From the NCBI GenBank assembly GCA_031255655.1, contig JAIRSB010000162.1:1-12974 (forward strand): a stretch of DNA of 12,974 nucleotides, in the 5' to 3' direction. This stretch comes from Spirochaetaceae bacterium. Its GTDB lineage: Bacteria; Spirochaetota; Spirochaetia; Treponematales; Breznakiellaceae. A program made the position numbers and the translations under genes. Position 1 is the first letter of the stretch; every line of letters begins with the position of its first letter. Below the pieces are notes generated by a model that was given only the letters and a program-made list of their open reading frames with translations, did not search any database and had not been told where the DNA came from. Below, piece after piece: positions 6,425 to 12,974 of the stretch.

Positions 6425-7033
6425 TCAAGCACACAGAACGCTCAAAATTTCATTCACGCTTTTTTCCACACCGCGGCGGTTTAATTGCGAAAAAAAACCA
6501 AACCCCCAATTGTTTATATAATAAACTCCGGCGTTCTTAATGGCAATATCAAAACGCTGGCTGGCGAAACGCTTCCGAATTTCATTCCACGAGAGCCCGT
6601 CGCGTTTTCTTGCCCGTAACATCCTTATTATATACGGAGCCTTTACAAAAACAACAGCGTCCAGCATCGTGAATACACATGACGCGTGCAACAAAGCAGC
6701 GTTAATAACACAGGGAATATCTTTATGCGCTTCCAGCCATTCCATTGTTAAATCGTTTACTTCAGGATGAACGATTTTTTCCAAAATAGCAAGCCTATCA
6801 GATCTCGAAAAAACATACTCGCCTAACGCGCGTCTATCAACGGAACCGTCCGTTTTCAGAAAAATGCCGCCAAAACACTCCGCAATCGTATCTTTTTTAT
6901 TTTCAAGCGCGATATGTCCGAGTTTGTCAACATCAAGAACCGCAAAACCTTTCCTTTCGAAAATTTTTCCAATGAAATTTTTACCCGCGCAGTATAATCC
7001 CGTCAAGCCCAGCAGAAGCGGACTTCTAGTCAT
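6425..7033 (-). CDS. coaE: Dephospho-CoA kinase
   Basis: A 202-residue enzyme of the normal CoaE length. It phosphorylates dephospho-CoA at the 3'-hydroxyl of the ribose using ATP, the last step of coenzyme A synthesis, in the cytoplasm. Family signs: an N-terminal P-loop (GLTGLYCAGKN, residues 9-19), LDVDKLGH (33-39) matching the conserved D-A-D segment, DGSVDRRALGEYVF matching the DG-x-(L/V)-x-RRAL-x-x-x-(V/I)F motif, VHPEV, and a late lid-like RARKRDGLSWNEIRKRFASQ. The P-loop ends in Gly-Lys-Asn where most family members have Gly-Lys-Ser/Thr; whether Asn is normal in this lineage is not known to me. Its start overlaps the end of the upstream gene by eight bases (ATGACTAG), which suggests translational coupling. 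Confidence 0.88.
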   Translation of the reverse strand: MTRSPLLLGLTGLYCAGKNFIGKIFERKGFAVLDVDKLGHIALENKKDTIAECFGGIFLKTDGSVDRRALGEYVFSRSDRLAILEKIVHPEVNDLTMEWLEAHKDIPCVINAALLHASCVFTMLDAVVFVKAPYIIRMLRARKRDGLSWNEIRKRFASQRFDIAIKNAGVYYINNWGFGFFSQLNRRGVEKSVNEILSVLCA

Positions 7034-9827
7034 TCGTGATGAAACTGTCGTTATACAATGGCGAGTAGTTTTTCATTTGCGCGAGCGCCCGCTCGGCATC
7101 CGTTTCGCTGGCGTATGGACCGGCTTTTACACGATAGTACGTTACGCCGTTCATATTTGTCGAAAATATCTCTGAACTGCCCATTCCCGCGTTTGAAAAC
7201 AAACGCCACGCGCGCTGCGCGTGGCTAACGTCGCTGTACGAGCCAATCTGTACCCAATAACCGCTGCGAGAAGCGGTATTTAACGGCGCGTTTGAAAATG
7301 AAAGCACTTCTATCACGGGCACGTTAGGCGAGGAGACAGCCGCCGGAGAGCGGTTAGCGGGACGAGACTGTACCGCCGGTGGTTTCGCCGTGCTGTCCCT
7401 GCTGCTGTTCGTAACTATAGTCGGAAGCGTAGCTTGCGGCAATCTTGAAGTGGCGTCAGACGGTCTATATGCCTGAACAATTATTTCCGAAACAGGCTGG
7501 TACGGCGTAGTCTGCGGTAATCTTGAGACCGCAGCTGGTGGAGCGGGAGGCGGCGTAGAAGACCCGGCAGACTGGCCGGAAGTCTGCGGCTGATAGGTCG
7601 AGATTACGACGGGCGGAGGCGGGGGCACGGACGTTCCGGTAGACTGACCGTAGGTCTGCGTCCGGTATGCCGAGCTTGCGGCAGACGGAGTGGAAGGTGT
7701 GGGCGTTCCGGCAGACTGGCCGGAAGTCTGCGGCTGATAGGTCGAGATTACGGCGGGCGGAGGCGGAGGCGCGGACGTTCCGGTAGACTGGCCGTAGGTC
7801 TGCGTCCGGTATGCCGATCTTGCGGCTGTCGGAGTGGTAGTCGCGGACGTTCCGCCAGACTGACCGTAGGTTTGCGTCCGGTATGCCGAACTTGCGGCAG
7901 ACGGAGTGGAAGGTGCGGGCGTTCCGCCAGACTGACCGGAAGTCTGCGTTCGGTATGTTGATGCTGCGGCAGGAGGGGGTGGAGACGCGGAGGTTCCCGT
8001 TCCTTCTTGTTTTTGCGTCTGTATAACTATTTCTGAGGCTGGACGAGGCAACTGCGCCGCGTCCGACGGCTTATACGTCTGGATATAAACATCCTGTGAC
8101 GAATTGGCGGACTTCCCGCCGGGAGTGTACTGGGCTACGTTTCTAAACGAGTCTTTCGCGAAAGCGTCAATTCCGGCACGTGTGGACGGGTCATATAAAG
8201 AATTGTACAACTTGTTTATAAAAACGCCCAAAGCGGAACGTATGTTGTCGATCTCTTTTTCACTTAGCGATGAACTGCAATCAAGCACTAAATAAATGAT
8301 TTCTGATTTTCGCTCATAAGTAAAATCTGCCGTTTTATTCGTGGACGCTTCACTGTTTTGCAGCCAGCCGAACGCATCTTCACCCGGCTGTATATGCCAC
8401 TGTTTAACTTGGGCTTCATAGAATTCGTCGGTGAGCATCATCGTGTAATCAATGCCTGTTTCAGTACGTTTGCCTTCAATGTGGAGTTTGTTATCGCTGG
8501 CAAGCCGCATCCCGGACTGTTCGGTAACGATCAACGTATAGGACTTGCTTTCCTCGTCCAGTCCCACGCGGGTATCGATATAGCGGTCGGAAACATCCGC
8601 CGCGTAGCCGTCAAATGTTATTCGAAGCCGCGTACCAACCGGATAGGCAGGCGTGGACAACGTGAGGTTTATCCTCGGCTTATATGTGATGAGAAGTTTT
8701 TCAGCGATATTTGACAGTATTCTTTCGATTTGCGAAAGGTTGGTAAATTCGTAATAATCATCGGGACCTACCGCCCGCAGTCCCCACCCGAATTCATCGC
8801 TATTCTGAACGTCTTTACCGGGGACGCCGATTGACCAGGCGTTGAATTTTTTTATTCCGGGTAATCTGAGTCGCAGCGCGCTGTCTCTTAACTGCTGACT
8901 TACGAAGTTGTTGTACGCGCTCGCGCTTTTGAAGCGGCGGCCTTCAAGCGGGGCAAAACTGATGTCTGTGGAACTTGTATCAATTCCGTCCGTAAATGTT
9001 ATAACCGTGACAGAATCTATGTTTCCCGGCAGATTACCGTTTTCCCGCATTTCTGACAGATTGACAAGAGCCTTATGATCGGCGTAGTACAACGCTGTGC
9101 CGCTGGAATTCGCCATTTTATAACCGCGCGCCAGATTTTCGAGCAAAGCTTGCCGCCCGTCTCCGTCAAGCAGTACCAGCGCGGGGCTTCCGTCGGGGTT
9201 ATGCGTAATATCGGTTACTTTTCCTGAAAAGCCAATTGCACCTATATAAATCCCCTCGTTCATCAAAAGATTACGAGCGGGCGTAGTATCAAATACGGCG
9301 TTTACGACGGTTTCTTCGTCTCCGTCCTCGTAAGGGTATTCCTCACCGGTTTTCAAATCAGCGGTGATTTCTGACGAGAGAGGAGGTCTTTCGGACGGCG
9401 GCGGCTCTATGATTATTGGGGGGGGAATCGCGGGGGCTTGAAAGATAGAGGCTAATTGCTCTCTTACATCATCCTGATTTAAACGCTGCGGTCTTGTTTT
9501 TTCCAAACTGGCTCTTTGCGAGGCGCGTTCTATTTTGTAATAATATTTGGAAAGCGGCGGTTCTAATTCTTCGTCAAGATAAGAGCTTTGAAGCGGCGCC
9601 AGTTCGTCTATCAATGTAAATGATTTTTCTTCTAAGTCAAAACGGTAAAGCCCCCACCGATACCGCTGGGCATTCGATACATTGCTCCAATCCATAGAAA
9701 TGAGGCGGCTTGTTTCTGACGGGGTCTCTACTACAAGTTGGGGGCTTTTCGCGCCGCCGGCAAAAACTCGCGCAGCAGGTATCAATATCAACAACACGAG
9801 TATCTGTACGGCTAATTTCTTATACAT
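7026..9827 (-). CDS. Exported multidomain protein: FN3-like, VWA-like segments, 24-residue repeats, C-terminal SPOR domain
   Basis: A 933-residue protein not recognised as a named gene. The signal peptide is residues 1-23 (LAVQILVLLILIPAARVFA). Residues about 28-105 look like an FN3-type domain (MDWSNVSNAQRYRWGLYR...YYYKIER). Residues about 180-385 resemble the later part of a VWA domain, with GTALYYA (243-249) and FTDGIDTSS (TDG at 279-281) but no proper D-x-S-x-S before it. A D-x-S-x-S motif (DCSSS, 516-520, in YLVLDCSSSLS) appears later, followed only by a helix and AGIDAFAKD. Then come six 24-residue repeats (623-766), a Ser/Pro-rich linker and a SPOR domain (about 856-930, GYWVQIGSYS...YYRVKAGPYASETDA). 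It is therefore probably periplasmic and peptidoglycan-bound. AGGA about eight bases before the ATG at 9827 supports the start. It is the second gene of the P83-coaE-SPOR block and is coupled to coaE by overlap. Its role may be structural or envelope-sensing; this is inference. Confidence 0.82.
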   Translation of the reverse strand: MYKKLAVQILVLLILIPAARVFAGGAKSPQLVVETPSETSRLISMDWSNVSNAQRYRWGLYRFDLEEKSFTLIDELAPLQSSYLDEELEPPLSKYYYKIERASQRASLEKTRPQRLNQDDVREQLASIFQAPAIPPPIIIEPPPSERPPLSSEITADLKTGEEYPYEDGDEETVVNAVFDTTPARNLLMNEGIYIGAIGFSGKVTDITHNPDGSPALVLLDGDGRQALLENLARGYKMANSSGTALYYADHKALVNLSEMRENGNLPGNIDSVTVITFTDGIDTSSTDISFAPLEGRRFKSASAYNNFVSQQLRDSALRLRLPGIKKFNAWSIGVPGKDVQNSDEFGWGLRAVGPDDYYEFTNLSQIERILSNIAEKLLITYKPRINLTLSTPAYPVGTRLRITFDGYAADVSDRYIDTRVGLDEESKSYTLIVTEQSGMRLASDNKLHIEGKRTETGIDYTMMLTDEFYEAQVKQWHIQPGEDAFGWLQNSEASTNKTADFTYERKSEIIYLVLDCSSSLSEKEIDNIRSALGVFINKLYNSLYDPSTRAGIDAFAKDSFRNVAQYTPGGKSANSSQDVYIQTYKPSDAAQLPRPASEIVIQTQKQEGTGTSASPPPPAAASTYRTQTSGQSGGTPAPSTPSAASSAYRTQTYGQSGGTSATTTPTAARSAYRTQTYGQSTGTSAPPPPPAVISTYQPQTSGQSAGTPTPSTPSAASSAYRTQTYGQSTGTSVPPPPPVVISTYQPQTSGQSAGSSTPPPAPPAAVSRLPQTTPYQPVSEIIVQAYRPSDATSRLPQATLPTIVTNSSRDSTAKPPAVQSRPANRSPAAVSSPNVPVIEVLSFSNAPLNTASRSGYWVQIGSYSDVSHAQRAWRLFSNAGMGSSEIFSTNMNGVTYYRVKAGPYASETDAERALAQMKNYSPLYNDSFITND
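7530..7961 (-). repeat. Six tandem 72-base repeats coding for 24-residue units
   Basis: The units start at Ser623, 647, 671, 695, 719 and 743 and follow S-(T/A)-Y-(R/Q)-(T/P)-Q-T-(S/Y)-G-Q-S-x-G-T/S plus ten residues rich in Pro, Ser, Thr and Ala. Units 3+4 and 5+6 form a near-identical pair (144-base period), with YGQSTGTS-proline first and STYQPQTSGQSAG second, pointing to a recent double-unit duplication. Spacing is exactly 72 bases for the units checked, so copy number can change without loss of frame. Confidence 0.88.
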
Positions 9828-9901
9828 AAAAATTCCTATACTTTGTTATCGACAGCAAGGTATAGAAAATAAAGCGGTTAGCGTTGTTAATGGGTCACGA
9901 A

Positions 9902-9929
9902 TCCCGCGCAAGGCAAACCTTGCGCGGGA
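9902..9929 (-). terminator. 12-bp perfect hairpin after the P83/100-type gene
   Basis: Arms 9902-9913 and 9918-9929 pair perfectly around CAAA. It starts nine bases after the stop codon at 9939 when read on the minus strand. No T-run follows on that strand (ATTCGTGACC), so it may be a processing or stabilising hairpin rather than a true terminator. It could also weaken read-through into the SPOR/coaE genes. Confidence 0.4.
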
Positions 9930-9938
9930 CTGAGGGGC

Positions 9939-11531
9939 TCATTCCAAAGACTGCGCGTCAAGCAGCAGCGCGATTCCTTGCGCGTTTTGAGTAATGAGGC
10001 GGTTTCCGTCAAACAGCACGGTGGCAAAAGGATGTACGGCGGTGGCGGATAATGCCTGACGTTCCAGTTCAAAGTTGAAGCGGCCAAGACGCTGCTGTCC
10101 GTCCTCCGTGTTTACAACGGCGTACAGATTCCCTCCGTTTATCCAAATGAGGCTTTCTCCGTTAATCTCGTCCGTGCTCTGTTTCACGGATTGCAGGCTT
10201 GCCGCGTCTATAATAATTAGCCGGTAAAGCCCACCGCCAGCGCTTTCGGCAGCAACCGCCATAATTTTGCCGTCGACAAGGACTAGCGTTCTGGCTTGAA
10301 TCGTGTTTAGTCCCGATACTTTAAGTACATCGCCGGACACAGGCGACACGATTACGGGAGTGCCGGAAGCAGAATTGCGGTTATTTAACCGTATGCCCAA
10401 AACACCTGACGGAGCAGCTGCCTGCGGCGGAATGTTCGCCGCCGCTATTAGTTCGCGCTGGTCTTCGCTTATGGCGGCGCGTTCCGCGTTAGCTTCTTCT
10501 ATTTTGCGTTCCGCTAATTCTTCAGCTGCCGCCGCTTCCTGCCGTTTTTCTTCAAGATCGTCTTCCTGCGTGTCTAGTTCCGCTTCTCTTTCGGTGGCAG
10601 CCGCTTCCTGCTCGTCGAGGGCGGCCTGACGTTCCGCCTCTTCCGCTTGAGTAATGCCCGCAGGTCTGTTTTCCCGTTCCTCAGCTATTCTCTGCCTCTC
10701 CGCTTCCAGTTCGCTGCGTTCTTCCGCTATACGCTGCTCCTCACCGGCAATTTCCTCTCTCTGTATTGAGGCTCTTTGCGCCGCCTCGTCAGCTTCGCGT
10801 TCTTTCAGGTCTACCATCTGTTGACGCTGCTCGATATTTCTATCCGCGTCTTTACGCAGTTCTTCCACTACTTCGCCGCTTGTGATTGAACTCGTATCAA
10901 TCGCACTCAAAGAGCCGTCCGCCGCCGTCATTAATGGTATCAGCATTAGCGTGTTGCCGGCCCATTCGTCCCAGCGTGTCGAAAGTCCTTCTTTGCCTTC
11001 GTCAACATCCGCCATCAACGGCGTCTTATAACGTCCGGAAAAGTAAGCGCGGTTTCGACGGTAAACCGCATTGTAAACGGTGATGTAGTTGGCGAGCAGG
11101 GTGGCGTCGGACTCGGAATATCCGTAAGCGTTCTGAAGATAACCCTGAATTATTAGGCGCAGATTGCGTATCATATCGACTTCCGCTTGGGGTCCTATTC
11201 CAAAAATATCGCCGTCCAGTTTGTCAAATTCAGGCGGATGCAGCCTGTGTATGACAAAATAACGCTCGGTTCCGCCAGCTATGGCAACCCCGCCGCGCAC
11301 TGATGCGCCTAAAGCGCCGCCTATATCTATGATTTGCTGCCGCGTATCAATACGCGCGGGCGCCGCTGTATTGTCTATGAATTCAACCGGGGCAAGGTTG
11401 TTCTGAAGTTCACCGGTATCCACAGTTTCCTGCGCGTATACGAAGTCGTCTATGCTTATTAGCAAAATCGCAAACAACAAGCCAAAAAACTTTCGCGCGG
11501 CATGCCTGCGCGGATAATATACATACATCAT
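9939..11531 (-). CDS. P83/100-type spirochaetal antigen
   Basis: A 530-residue exported protein matching the layout of the Borrelia/Treponema P83/100 family. The signal peptide is at about residues 1-33 (FFGLLFAILLISIDDFVYA, likely cut before QE). An N-terminal domain of about residues 34-215 contains FIDNTAAPARIDTRQQIIDIGGALG, the family-like YFVIHRLHPPEFDKLDGDIFGIG and a GYSESDATLLANYITVYNAVYR stretch. A long Glu/Ala/Arg-rich coiled coil spans about 220-365, and the C-terminal beta-rich domain has repeated (L/I)-V-D-G-K and I-N-G-G-N-L-Y-A-V strands resembling a small propeller. Location would be the periplasm or the membrane surface; the molecular role is not known. Two adjacent ATGs (11531, 11528) are possible and the ribosome site is weak. 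It heads the minus-strand block; a hairpin separates it from the next gene. Confidence 0.82.
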   Translation of the reverse strand: MMYVYYPRRHAARKFFGLLFAILLISIDDFVYAQETVDTGELQNNLAPVEFIDNTAAPARIDTRQQIIDIGGALGASVRGGVAIAGGTERYFVIHRLHPPEFDKLDGDIFGIGPQAEVDMIRNLRLIIQGYLQNAYGYSESDATLLANYITVYNAVYRRNRAYFSGRYKTPLMADVDEGKEGLSTRWDEWAGNTLMLIPLMTAADGSLSAIDTSSITSGEVVEELRKDADRNIEQRQQMVDLKEREADEAAQRASIQREEIAGEEQRIAEERSELEAERQRIAEERENRPAGITQAEEAERQAALDEQEAAATEREAELDTQEDDLEEKRQEAAAAEELAERKIEEANAERAAISEDQRELIAAANIPPQAAAPSGVLGIRLNNRNSASGTPVIVSPVSGDVLKVSGLNTIQARTLVLVDGKIMAVAAESAGGGLYRLIIIDAASLQSVKQSTDEINGESLIWINGGNLYAVVNTEDGQQRLGRFNFELERQALSATAVHPFATVLFDGNRLITQNAQGIALLLDAQSLE

Positions 11532-11558
11532 ATCTCATTTTAACATTTCACGTTTAAA

Positions 11559-11570
11559 CCCACTAGTGGG
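11559..11570. repeat. 12-base perfect palindrome
   Basis: CCCACTAGTGGG is its own reverse complement and lies in the divergent region, 28 bases before the P83/100-type start. It could be a regulator site or part of a hairpin; there is no further evidence. Confidence 0.45.
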
Positions 11571-11574
11571 GATC

Positions 11575-11591
11575 AACGCACTTTGTGCGTT
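11575..11591. repeat. Hairpin, 7-bp stem, TTT loop
   Basis: AACGCAC (11575-11581) and GTGCGTT (11585-11591) pair perfectly around TTT, in the region between the two divergent genes. It resembles the AACGC...GCGTT hairpins near 1034 and 986. Confidence 0.5.
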
Positions 11592-11654
11592 AGGGCAGCG
11601 GCTTTCGTTTAGACATAACGCGGAGCGGATGTCAAGCCAGCCGGCGCATGGGTG

Positions 11655-11683
11655 TTGAATGTATGACATTCATTGCTTAAAAT
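11655..11683 (+). promoter_or_regulatory. Candidate sigma70-type promoter with a dyad in its spacer
   Basis: TTGAAT (11655-11660), 17-base spacer, TAAAAT (11678-11683). TGAATG (11656-11661) and CATTCA (11667-11672) form an inverted repeat around TATGA, an operator-like placement. The expected transcription start, near 11690, is only a few bases before the ATG at 11694, so the mRNA may be leaderless. Confidence 0.45.
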
Positions 11684-11693
11684 ATGGGCATTT

Positions 11694-12140
11694 ATGGACG
11701 ATAAACTGTTTTACGAAGACGGTTTGAGGTTCTCCTGTCAGCGTTGTTCTGTTTGCTGCCGCGGGGGGCCGGGTTTTGTTTTCTTGTCAAAGACAGACGC
11801 GCAGGGCATAGCGAAAAGCCTTGATATGCCTCTGCATGAATTCATTCAAGTTTATTGCAGATGGGTTGAATGGGACGATGGAACAAGGCTTTCATTAAAA
11901 GAAAAAATCTCTCTCGACTGCGTATTTTGGAAAGACGGATGTCTAATATACGAAGTGCGGCCAATTCAGTGCAGAACATACCCGTTTTGGGATTCCATGC
12001 TCGAATCGGAAGAAACGTGGCGCAGCGCCTCAGCCTATTGTCCAGGAACGGGCAAAGGAGATGTCATAAGCAAAACCGTCATCGAATCTTGCCTAGAATT
12101 GGACCGCTCTACACCGGTAATCATGAAAACGGACATATAA
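11694..12140 (+). CDS. YkgJ-family cysteine-cluster (putative metal-binding) protein
   Basis: A 148-residue cytoplasmic protein with the hallmark C-x-x-C-x-x-C-C motif (Cys15, 18, 21, 22 in FSCQRCSVCC). Later cysteines at 76, 83 and 93 sit in DCVFWKDGCLIYEVRPIQCRTYPFW, the second conserved block of the family (C...G-C-x-I-Y-x-x-R-P-x-x-C-R-x-Y-P). The family is thought to bind zinc or an iron-sulfur cluster; a few members are linked to flagellin lysine methylation, but most have no proven role, so none is assigned here. The ATG at 11694 is preferred over the TTG at 11673, since the motif begins soon after it and family members start similarly. No strong ribosome site is seen, which fits a leaderless transcript from the promoter at 11655-11683. 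It is divergent from the P83/100-type gene and convergent with the next gene, 27 bases apart. Confidence 0.85.
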   Translation: MDDKLFYEDGLRFSCQRCSVCCRGGPGFVFLSKTDAQGIAKSLDMPLHEFIQVYCRWVEWDDGTRLSLKEKISLDCVFWKDGCLIYEVRPIQCRTYPFWDSMLESEETWRSASAYCPGTGKGDVISKTVIESCLELDRSTPVIMKTDI

Positions 12141-12167
12141 CCCCTGCCCCGCACGACGTGGAAGGGG
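12141..12167. terminator. Weak convergent-gene hairpin
   Basis: CCCCT (12141-12145) and AGGGG (12163-12167) can pair across the entire 27-base gap between two convergent stop codons. On the plus strand it is followed by CTATTTTA. It could serve both genes, but the stem is short and the loop large. Confidence 0.25.
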
Positions 12168-12974
12168 CTATTTTACGACCATCACTTTGCGAATTTCGTC
12201 AATATCAGGGGCTACGATGCGGATGAAGTACATACCGCGGGCCACCACATTGCCGCCCCTGTTTTTACCGTCCCATGAAGCGACGTACTCGCCCGCGGGA
12301 CGATTGCCGCGGAACAGGGTTTGAACTAAAACGCCGTCAAGAGTGAACACCTGAACCGTTACCTGACCACCGCGGCTAAGTATATAGTTCAGCACCGCTT
12401 TTTCGCCTTTAGTCGGGTTTATCACATTACTCAAAATAGTGGCGCCGGAGCGCTGGTAAACAATGCCCCGCACCTTCACTTTGAAAGTATCCAGCTTGTT
12501 ATACCAGTCGATAGGAAGCCCGCCATGCGAACCATTAACCCGCACTCCGTACAAAGGCCCAAACTCCGGACTTTTGGCGGGGTTGGCAATGGAATATATA
12601 AACTCAAGCATTGATGAGTCCGGCAAATCCTCTTGCAGAATCGTCATGAAATAGCGCCCGTCTCTTTCGGTAGGCTGGGCGACTTTGAGATTGGAAACGG
12701 GCAGCTCTTTTGGAACCATATTGAGGTATGGCGGACGGATGCCGCTTTTTGGCTGCGTGGTAGTGAGCCACAAACCTATGTTCGCGGTAAAATCCGGCAT
12801 AGAGGCTCTGTACTCATCGGGAATATTCACATTAAAAAGCATCTGCGGCGCAGACGCGGAAAATTCGGGCGCTCTTATGTTTTCCGCGACAAGATCGGTG
12901 TTGTGAATCGTCTCACTGCCATCGTAAATGCGCGCCGTACCGGGCTTAACCTCCTGCAAACCGGCTTTATCGCG
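12168..12974 (-). CDS. C-terminal part of a large exported protein with FlgD-type Ig domain (5' end outside window)
   Basis: The frame is open from the right edge to the stop at 12168, giving 268 visible residues; the TTG at 12959 is not a likely start. The last 85 or so residues match the FlgD immunoglobulin-like or T9SS-type C-terminal pattern: KAVLNYILSRGGQVTVQVFTLDG, then PAGEYVASWDGKNRGGNVVARG, MYFIRIVAPDIDE and the basic end RKVMVVK. Such domains end large secreted or cell-surface proteins in spirochaetes, Bacteroidetes and related bacteria. The part before it (about residues 30-180) is rich in beta-type sequence and contains SGIRPPYLNMVPKELPVSNLKV, FMTILQEDLPDSSMLEFIYSI and RVNGSHGGLPIDWYNKLD, which I do not recognise. 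Function is unknown. Location is probably the periplasm or outer surface, judged from the domain type only, because the N-terminus is missing. Confidence 0.72.
   Translation of the reverse strand, partial: RDKAGLQEVKPGTARIYDGSETIHNTDLVAENIRAPEFSASAPQMLFNVNIPDEYRASMPDFTANIGLWLTTTQPKSGIRPPYLNMVPKELPVSNLKVAQPTERDGRYFMTILQEDLPDSSMLEFIYSIANPAKSPEFGPLYGVRVNGSHGGLPIDWYNKLDTFKVKVRGIVYQRSGATILSNVINPTKGEKAVLNYILSRGGQVTVQVFTLDGVLVQTLFRGNRPAGEYVASWDGKNRGGNVVARGMYFIRIVAPDIDEIRKVMVVK

Noticed and set aside
6408..6434. Upstream start (M-C-L-S-R-G-G-V-L) for the membrane SPOR protein
   Set aside because: It overlaps the coaE end and the GGGGGAG ribosome site lies inside this stretch, five bases before the ATG at 6407.
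7530..7961. 72-base tandem repeats as a CRISPR array
   Set aside because: They are in-frame protein repeats without unique spacers.
10303..10629. Plus-strand Ser/Ala-rich frame opposite the coiled coil
   Set aside because: Antisense shadow of the Glu/Ala-rich coiled-coil codons.
11673..11693. TTG start giving a 155-residue YkgJ-type protein
   Set aside because: No ribosome site, the extra residues overlap the likely -10 box, and the ATG at 11694 places the cysteine motif at a normal distance.

Overview
The window is a gene-dense stretch of a bacterial chromosome, most likely from a spirochaete close to Treponema. This is inferred from protein families, not from a search. The clues are a P83/100-type antigen (a family known from Borrelia and Treponema), an LA_2272-type surface-repeat protein (named from Leptospira), a long poly-G tract inside a surface-protein gene (a phase-variation device best known in Treponema), and an Rpn nuclease-type remnant. 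No tRNA, rRNA, CRISPR array, insertion sequence or phage gene was seen.

Layout. (1) Bases 1-3783, plus strand, hold sugar-use genes: the end of an RbsC-type sugar ABC permease, a decayed Rpn nuclease/transposase gene, and a cytoplasmic GH3 beta-glycosidase. (2) Bases 3784-4317 are a 534-base gene-free stretch. It carries two diverged copies of a 76-base element, each containing a hairpin plus T-run terminator, and GC-rich hairpins between them. (3) Bases 4318-5559, plus strand, encode an exported protein with about eleven G-x-Q-x-G-x-x-N repeats. Its signal-peptide region contains a run of 14 G, the best candidate here for an undescribed on/off switch. (4) Bases 5589-11531, minus strand, form a likely envelope operon read right to left: P83/100-type coiled-coil protein, a 933-residue FN3/VWA-like/repeat/SPOR protein, coaE (8-base overlap), then a membrane-anchored SPOR protein. 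(5) Bases 11694-12140, plus strand, encode a YkgJ-type cysteine-cluster protein. It converges with the C-terminal part of a large FlgD-Ig-type exported protein on the minus strand that runs off the right edge.

How the parts may work together. The permease and GH3 enzyme would import and hydrolyse plant-type sugars. The minus-strand genes look like periplasmic or envelope proteins, two with SPOR domains expected to bind peptidoglycan, with a housekeeping CoA-biosynthesis gene trapped between them. The most unusual points are the poly-G switch, the Rpn remnant that lost its nuclease core but kept a strong internal ribosome site and C-terminal frame, the duplicated terminator element, and the split VWA-like domain. 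All functional calls are from reading the sequence and memory of the families.
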